A stretch of DNA of 59,278 bases, taken from positions 1 through 59,278 of the forward strand of contig SLNJ01000094.1 of the NCBI GenBank assembly GCA_007133065.1, read 5' to 3'. The stretch comes from Opitutales bacterium. GTDB lineage: Bacteria > Verrucomicrobiota > Verrucomicrobiia > Opitutales > Oceanipulchritudinaceae. The notes beneath the pieces are model-generated. The model did not search any database, was not told where the DNA came from, and worked only from the letters and a program-made list of their open reading frames with translations. Shown here piece by piece: positions 54,351 to 59,278 of the stretch (position 1 is its first letter; the number at the start of each line of letters is the position of its first letter). A program made the translations under genes and the position numbers.

Positions 54351-55645
54351 CGGTTTCGCCCCCTCCTCGGCGCCTTCGCCATCTCGAGCGACCCCGCGCA
54401 GTGCCCCCCCTGGAAGGCGTTGTATTTTCGTACGTCAATGTCGAAGGTCGCTCCCGCCCAAGGAGCTTCGAGTTCCGAAAAAGAGCGGCACTCCTTGTAG
54501 GCGCGCATTGCGTAGTATTCGATGCCTGGAATCGTGTCGATCGAGTCCCCACAATGATCCGTGATACACTCGCGATGCGCTGCCGGAATGTCGCGGATGG
54601 GAGCGGCGTCATGCACCGCGTTCACCCACTTACAGGTGCCGCGAGCCATCTCGCTCGTACAGATTCGCGCCGCCTTTCCCTCCAGGTGGTCGGCCATCCG
54701 CTCGAACATGATCTCACGAACGCGTTCGTTCGTCGGAGTCGTGAGCACTGAGCTCGCGCGATCGGTCGTGAATGTGTGGTGACCGCAGTATCGCCAAAGG
54801 AGACTCCCACGGGTCCCGGTGATGCGCACCTCCGGATCGAAATTATGGTGTGAGCTGTGGGTGAGCACAACGCCTGCCTTGATTCCGTTTTCCATTTCCG
54901 CAACCGTACGAATTGTATCGAAACTCTCTATCGGTTTCGCCCGGTAGAGTTCGGCTCCGACGGTGCGCAACAACCCCGACTCCCCGAGCGAATCGCCCGA
55001 CCAGAAAAGGATCAGGTTCACCATGTGGGCGAGTCCGTTGTGCAGGGGCGAGTCCAGAATCCACGTCCCTTCGTGATGCAGCCGTCCCGCCCAGTCGTTT
55101 CGATCGTAATACCGCTGCGAGCGCGGCCACAACGCCAGACAGTCGATCCGGTCCACCTTGCCGATCTCCCCGCCCAAGAGTCGCTCCTTGATCTCCCACG
55201 TCTCATCCAGAAAGGTGTGCTGAAACCCGACTCCAATATGGATCCCCGCATCTCGCTCCGCCTGCTCGATCTCGCCAACGTCCTGTAGAGTCGGCGCAAG
55301 CGGCTTTTCGACCAGCACCTGAAGCCCCAGTTCGAGGGCATCAAGCGTCATTCGCTGATGCCATCCAATCCCGGTCGGGATACAAACCCAATCGATGTTG
55401 CCCTGCTCCTTCCGCAACATCACCCGGTAATCGCCATAAACCGGGACCCCGCGTTCGCTGAAATACCGCGTCTGCTTCACTGCTGCCTCCGGGTTGATGA
55501 TCGTCACTGCAGCCCAGCGGACACGCCCGGCCGCCACGAGTTTGTTCAGGTCCTCAAAGTAGTGGAACCCGTATCCGGTAACCCCGATCAGAGCAACGCG
55601 CAAAGGGACGCCGCCCGCCCGGCCACATTCCGTGTGAAATGGCAT
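54347..55645 (-). CDS. Gfo/Idh/MocA-family oxidoreductase
   Basis: 432-residue NAD(P)-dependent dehydrogenase. The Rossmann motif is VALIGVTGYGFHYF, and the family motif EKPL is in VLVEKPLAPTLQDV. The conserved His of the catalytic region is in SPLHNGLAHMVNLILF. These proteins oxidise or reduce sugars, inositols and sugar derivatives. ATG 55645 (MPFHTECGRAGG) is used; a GTG at 55609 directly before PLRVALIG is also possible. The M28 peptidase follows with a 4-nt overlap. Confidence 0.88.
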   Translation of the reverse strand: MPFHTECGRAGGVPLRVALIGVTGYGFHYFEDLNKLVAAGRVRWAAVTIINPEAAVKQTRYFSERGVPVYGDYRVMLRKEQGNIDWVCIPTGIGWHQRMTLDALELGLQVLVEKPLAPTLQDVGEIEQAERDAGIHIGVGFQHTFLDETWEIKERLLGGEIGKVDRIDCLALWPRSQRYYDRNDWAGRLHHEGTWILDSPLHNGLAHMVNLILFWSGDSLGESGLLRTVGAELYRAKPIESFDTIRTVAEMENGIKAGVVLTHSSHHNFDPEVRITGTRGSLLWRYCGHHTFTTDRASSVLTTPTNERVREIMFERMADHLEGKAARICTSEMARGTCKWVNAVHDAAPIRDIPAAHRECITDHCGDSIDTIPGIEYYAMRAYKECRSFSELEAPWAGATFDIDVRKYNAFQGGHCAGSLEMAKAPRRGRNR

Positions 55646-55811
55646 CCGGGCACGCTGCAACAGAATCCAGAGCCGGTCATCAAAAAGCTTTGTGTCCTGT
55701 AAAGCGCCCTCACACAGCTATCTTGACAGGCCGAATAAAAATACCGAAACTTCTCCTTGAACTCGTGGTCGATTTCGTTCTTCATCGCGAGCTTTACCTT
55801 TACCTAACCGG

Positions 55812-55888
55812 GCGCCGCTAGCTCAATTGGATAGAGCACCTGACTACGGATCAGGAGGTTCGGGGTTCGACTCCCTGGCGGCGTGCCA
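55812..55888 (+). tRNA. tRNA-Arg (ACG anticodon)
   Basis: 77-nt cloverleaf. The acceptor stem GCGCCGC pairs with GCGGCGT (one G-U at the end), the D-arm has GCTCAATTGGATAGAGC, the anticodon stem CCTGA/TCAGG holds loop CTACGGA with anticodon ACG, and the T-arm has GGTTCGACT. CCA is encoded at 55886-55888. ACG is normally modified to ICG by TadA to read CGU, CGC and CGA. Confidence 0.95.
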
Positions 55889-56091
55889 TTATTAACCAAG
55901 AGCTTACAAGCCTTGCCCGTTAGGTTAAAGAGTGTGAATTGCCACTTCCGGAACCCACTTCGGCCCCTTTTCCCCTCGCCATCCTTCCCCCGAAGCGCCA
56001 CAATCGCGCCGGATTCATCGCAAATCCAAGGCCGCCGGCCGTCGGCGATCCGTTGCCCGGTCGGCGGCCGTCGGAGTTTTTCAACAGCCTG

Positions 56092-56817
56092 TTAGACGGT
56101 TGGCTTTCGGTTTGGATGATTGTACGGCCTATCGTCTCGCTCCTCGTCAACCGCGTACCAAGCCGAATCCAGGCTCTTCGCGACGCAGGCACGGTGCAGT
56201 AGACTTTCGGCACCGGGATGGTCCGGAGATTCGCGCAGCACGGCTTCCGCTGCCTGGATCGCCTGTTCGGATCGACCCGACGCACAACACGCCTTGCCAA
56301 GAGCGAGGCGCAGCCGGGTATCCCGTGGCGCGCACGCCAACGCGCACTCCCAGGCGAAAACAGCGGTATCCCGCCAGCCACAGGCTTCCGCCGCCCGCGC
56401 GAGCAGGATGTGCCCCGATGCAGCATTTGCGCGATCCCCAATCACTCGCTCCGCGACAAGCGTCGCGGAGCTCGGGTCGCGAGACAACAACAGCCGCCCG
56501 AAGCCGAGGGCCAGGACAGAACGGCAGGTCCGTAGGACCGAATCCATCATCGCCGGAGGAGATCCCGCATTCCGGGCTTCCCGCGACTGCCGGAGCAGTC
56601 GCCGAACGTGTAAACACCCGGGGTTGGCCACCAGGATCCGCCTGCAGATGTCCGACGCGAATTCCGGCCGACCTCCCGCCGCCGCCTGCTCCGCCGTCGT
56701 CACCTGCCGTTGCAAGCGGGGATCCAAGGCGTTGAATGCGAACTCCGCAGGAACCTCCGCCACCCCCTGTAGCAGCTGCACTGAACGGCTGCGGGCAGAT
56801 TCAAACCACCGTTTCAT
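56092..56817 (-). CDS. TPR-like protein
   Basis: 241-residue protein with helical repeats of TPR type: the motif A-x3-G-x-x-E-x-A in GRPEFASDICRRILVANPG (about 48-67), GWRDTAVFAWECALACAPRD (about 146-165) and GRSEQAIQAAEAVLRESPDHP (about 180-200). It has no signal peptide or catalytic motif, so it should be a scaffold. It is Ala- and Arg-rich. The start has only a weak RBS. It ends 203 nt from the tRNA-Arg gene. Partner unknown. Confidence 0.65.
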   Translation of the reverse strand: MKRWFESARSRSVQLLQGVAEVPAEFAFNALDPRLQRQVTTAEQAAAGGRPEFASDICRRILVANPGCLHVRRLLRQSREARNAGSPPAMMDSVLRTCRSVLALGFGRLLLSRDPSSATLVAERVIGDRANAASGHILLARAAEACGWRDTAVFAWECALACAPRDTRLRLALGKACCASGRSEQAIQAAEAVLRESPDHPGAESLLHRACVAKSLDSAWYAVDEERDDRPYNHPNRKPTV

Positions 56818-56912
56818 GATCCCATCTCTTCATCCAGTAGTCCACGTGGTGCAGTATGCGTATTTCCTTTCCTGTGTATACAAAAAAAGTAAATATACTT
56901 CACAAGCCGCGA

Positions 56913-58916
56913 TCAGCTGCGTACGCGGTTCAGAAAAGCCAGGTGTCGTTCGTACTGGTCGATGACATCGTGAATGATCTCGTCCCGCGAGAGGCCCATG
57001 ATGTCGTAGTCCTGTCCCCCTTCTTTAAGATGCACTTCGGCACGGAAGTATTTCAGCTGCTCAAGGCGATCCGCCCGAGTATCATCGAGCACAAAGGCCG
57101 GGGGTTCGTAGGCCCGCGGGTGGACCGAGTAGTAGAAATCCGCTTCGTCGCCGTGAAGCACCTCAATCCACATTCGATTGTCGGTTCCGTTCTCGACACG
57201 TGTGGTGAGATTCTGGCGTGCAAACTCCTCGGACACCTCATGAAGAGCCGGAAGCACCGTTTCGCGGAGAAAGCGGTCGACCTCGGCGCGTCCGGGTTGG
57301 TGGATGAGCGCTTTCAGCCGATGCTTCCACGATGCGTGGGCGGTGCCGGACTTGGGCATGATCCATGCCTCCCGAAGACTGGTGCGTTTGAGTGTTTCAA
57401 CGCGCAATGCGCGAAACAGTCCCAGACACATAAACAACATAATCACCGAAAACGGGAGCGCACTCGCGACCGTGGCGGTTTGCAATGCGTGCAGGCCACC
57501 GGCGATCAACAGGGCGGCCGCGACGATTCCTTCGACGACGGCCCAAAAGATGCGCTGCCACAGGGGAGAGCGCTCCTGGCCGCCTGAGGTCAGCATATCG
57601 ACGACGAGAGAACCTGAATCGGACGATGTCACGAAGAACGTGACCACCAGGAGCGTCGCCACCAGGGAGACGAATCCAGAGAGAGGCAACTGTTCAAAGA
57701 ACGCAAACAGCGCGATCGCTGAATCCTCGGCCACCCCCTCCGACAGGTCTGTGATCCCTTCGACCATGAGCATGTGCAAGGCGGTATCGCCAAAAAAGGT
57801 CATCCACATGCAGGTAAATCCAACCGGGACGAACAGCACTCCCATGACGAACTCGCGAATGGTGCGTCCCCGTGAAACTCGAGCGATAAACATGCCGACA
57901 AACGGGGACCATGCGATCCACCACCCCCAATAGAAGAGCGTCCATCCGCCGATCCAGTCCGTCGGCTCGTAGGCGTAGAGATTAAAGGTCCGATGCGGCA
58001 GTTCAGAAACATAGTTTCCGAGATTCTGGACCAGGGTCTGCAGAAGGAAGACCGTCGGCCCGGCAACCAGGACGAAAAGGAGCAATCCAATGGCAAGGAT
58101 GATATTCAGTTCGGAGATCCTTCGGATCCCCGTGTCCAATCCCAGGCCGACCGACAGCGTGGCAATCGCCGTGATCACGGCGATCAAGCTCACCTGAAGC
58201 GTAACCGTGCTCTCGATGCCGAATAGGTAATTCAATCCGGCGCCGATCTGAGTCACCCCGATACCGAGCGATGTTGCCACTCCGAAAATGGTCCCGAGCA
58301 CCGCGAACGTATCGATGGCATGACCGATTCCACCGTGAATCCGTTCCCCAATCAACGGGTAGAAGGCGGAACGAATGGTCAACGGCAAGTTGTGCCGGTA
58401 GGCGAAGTAGGCCAGTGAAATTGCAACCACCGCGTAGATCGCCCATGCGTGAACGCCCCAGTGGAACAGTGTGATTCGCATCGCTTCGCGCGCAGCCTCG
58501 ACTGTGCTCCCTTCGCCCGTCGGCGGACTGAGGTAGTGCATTACCGGTTCCGCCACGCCGAAGAACATCAGACCGATTCCCATGCCGGCGGAGAAGAGCA
58601 TCGCGAACCATGACAGGTAGCTGTAATCGGGCTCGCTGTGATCCGGTCCCAGTTTGATCAGTCCGAAGCGGGAGATTCCCAGGAAGATCACAAAGATCAG
58701 GAAGGTCGCAACCGACAGGATATAGAACCATCCGGCCGAGTCGATAATCCATGCGTTCACGCCAGTGAACAGCCTTGCCGCCGCCGTTGGGAAAAAAACA
58801 GCATAGAACACCAGGAACAGCGAAAGGACTGCGGAGGCAATAAATACCGGAGGATTGATCCGTATCCACGACTTGGCCGGTCGCTTCCGTTTCTGTAACC
58901 CCGTTTCGTGCTCCAT
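56913..58916 (-). CDS. BCCT-family choline/betaine-type transporter
   Basis: 667-residue transporter with twelve membrane helices and a C-terminal cytosolic domain. The substrate/Na+ region GMGIGLMFFGVAEPVMHY and the family signature WTLFYWGWWIAWSPFVGMFIARVSRGR with the Trp-rich segment are complete. The long tail (about 500-667, ending LNRVRS) resembles the regulatory domain of BetT. BetT imports choline, mostly with protons; related BCCT carriers import glycine betaine or carnitine. Together with gpgS it suggests adaptation to high osmolarity. The bet genes that oxidise choline are not present in the window. Confidence 0.93.
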   Translation of the reverse strand: MEHETGLQKRKRPAKSWIRINPPVFIASAVLSLFLVFYAVFFPTAAARLFTGVNAWIIDSAGWFYILSVATFLIFVIFLGISRFGLIKLGPDHSEPDYSYLSWFAMLFSAGMGIGLMFFGVAEPVMHYLSPPTGEGSTVEAAREAMRITLFHWGVHAWAIYAVVAISLAYFAYRHNLPLTIRSAFYPLIGERIHGGIGHAIDTFAVLGTIFGVATSLGIGVTQIGAGLNYLFGIESTVTLQVSLIAVITAIATLSVGLGLDTGIRRISELNIILAIGLLLFVLVAGPTVFLLQTLVQNLGNYVSELPHRTFNLYAYEPTDWIGGWTLFYWGWWIAWSPFVGMFIARVSRGRTIREFVMGVLFVPVGFTCMWMTFFGDTALHMLMVEGITDLSEGVAEDSAIALFAFFEQLPLSGFVSLVATLLVVTFFVTSSDSGSLVVDMLTSGGQERSPLWQRIFWAVVEGIVAAALLIAGGLHALQTATVASALPFSVIMLFMCLGLFRALRVETLKRTSLREAWIMPKSGTAHASWKHRLKALIHQPGRAEVDRFLRETVLPALHEVSEEFARQNLTTRVENGTDNRMWIEVLHGDEADFYYSVHPRAYEPPAFVLDDTRADRLEQLKYFRAEVHLKEGGQDYDIMGLSRDEIIHDVIDQYERHLAFLNRVRS

Positions 58917-59081
58917 AATTCAGTTTGATTCGGCCTGTTGCACCAGCTTCAGCAAATCCACGAACGGATTCAATTCCGCCCCTGGAGGTCGCGCCAGTGC
59001 TATAAGGATTCGCAAAGCAAAGGAACTGCCCCTGTATGGCAACAGCAAAGATCCCGAACCAATTCCCGTCGCGTTTTCGCA

Positions 59082-59112
59082 TTGCATTCGCCCCGTCCGT
59101 CGGACTTAGTAT
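59082..59112 (+). promoter_or_regulatory. possible tRNA-Leu promoter
   Basis: TTGCAT (59082-59087) and TAGTAT (59107-59112) with a 19-nt spacer, ending 18 nt before the tRNA-Leu start. The spacer is slightly long, so confidence is modest. Confidence 0.35.
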
Positions 59113-59130
59113 GGCTCCAATCCACGCGAG

Positions 59131-59217
59131 GCCCGGGTGGCGGAATTGGTAGACGCAGCGGACTCAAAATCCGCCGGTCGCGAGACTGTGAGGGTTCGAG
59201 TCCCTCCCCGGGCACCA
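59131..59217 (+). tRNA. tRNA-Leu (CAA anticodon)
   Basis: 87-nt tRNA with a long variable arm (CCGGTCGCGAGACTGTG region). Acceptor stem GCCCGGG/CCCGGGC is perfectly paired, anticodon stem GCGGA/TCCGC holds the loop CTCAAAA with anticodon CAA, the T-arm has GGTTCGAGTCC, and CCA is encoded at 59215-59217. It decodes UUG. Confidence 0.97.
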
Positions 59218-59278
59218 GCCTCCGTTTGGGACGCGCCCAGGGATGCGGGTTCAGTGCGAACAACAGATCGATCCGGTC

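Overview
The window reads as chromosomal DNA of a GC-rich Gram-negative bacterium. Evidence for an outer membrane is a TonB-dependent receptor ending in Phe, two lipobox proteins and secreted enzymes. Respiration is suggested by menaquinone genes (menD, menB, menH) and by oxidase-assembly factors (Sco, a DUF420/CtaM-like protein, a FixH-like protein). A GLSLGE-type FabD, an unusually long LepB, an rpoN-kinase pair, a PEGA/sulfatase-modifying fusion and an AP2-like mini-protein fit a Verrucomicrobiota (Opitutae-like) origin. That is an inference from protein features; no rRNA gene is present to confirm it. There is no phage, plasmid, CRISPR array or intact insertion sequence, so this is mostly core genome with an accessory stretch at about 33.6-56 kb.

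1-7.1 kb: one minus-strand run, menD-menB-fabD-lepA-lepB, with a 4-nt menD/menB overlap, linking quinone, fatty-acid, translation and secretion genes. 6.8-13.7 kb: a tandem CDGSH protein, an RsbW-like kinase, a small ORF ending in a strong terminator, a frameshifted mpg glycosylase, a small ORF, smc, a TVP38-like membrane protein and a secreted thioredoxin. 13.9-19.98 kb: a TIGR03546/AsmA-like fusion, an M20-like protein lacking the catalytic glutamates and overlapping gpgS (glucosylglycerate osmolyte), DUF420, Nif3 and aroQ, closed by a bidirectional terminator. 20.1-30 kb: rpoN with a Ser/Thr kinase, IscA-type protein, msrB, a TonB receptor divergent from pyrE, and a 1033-residue pseudokinase-PEGA-FGE fusion coupled to a DUF2459 lipoprotein. 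30.1-33.6 kb: pgsA-pgpA (phosphatidylglycerol), coaD-MFS, tRNA-Ala.

33.6-44.2 kb is a catabolic-looking accessory block: a GH-A-like protein, a glyoxalase-type protein, a coupled phyH / MetE-C-domain-like / UlaG-like run, a 5-oxoprolinase-type HyuA-HyuB fusion, then a FixH-like protein and Sco. 44.2-51.3 kb: two S26B-like exported proteins flank menH and the AP2-like protein; then a DHCR24-like flavoprotein beside a cyclopropane-fatty-acid synthase, and a hybrid histidine kinase. 51.4-59.2 kb: an aldo/keto reductase, a truncated RidA-like ORF, an M28 peptidase, a Gfo/Idh/MocA oxidoreductase, tRNA-Arg, a TPR-like protein, a BetT-type transporter and tRNA-Leu.

The strongest candidates for new biology are the cfa/flavoprotein pair (possible modified membrane lipids), the phyH-metE-MBL operon (unknown substrate), the pseudokinase-PEGA-FGE fusion with its lipoprotein partner, and the two small ORFs whose stop codons sit inside hairpins. 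Product names rest on recognisable motifs in the translated sequence; no database search was possible.
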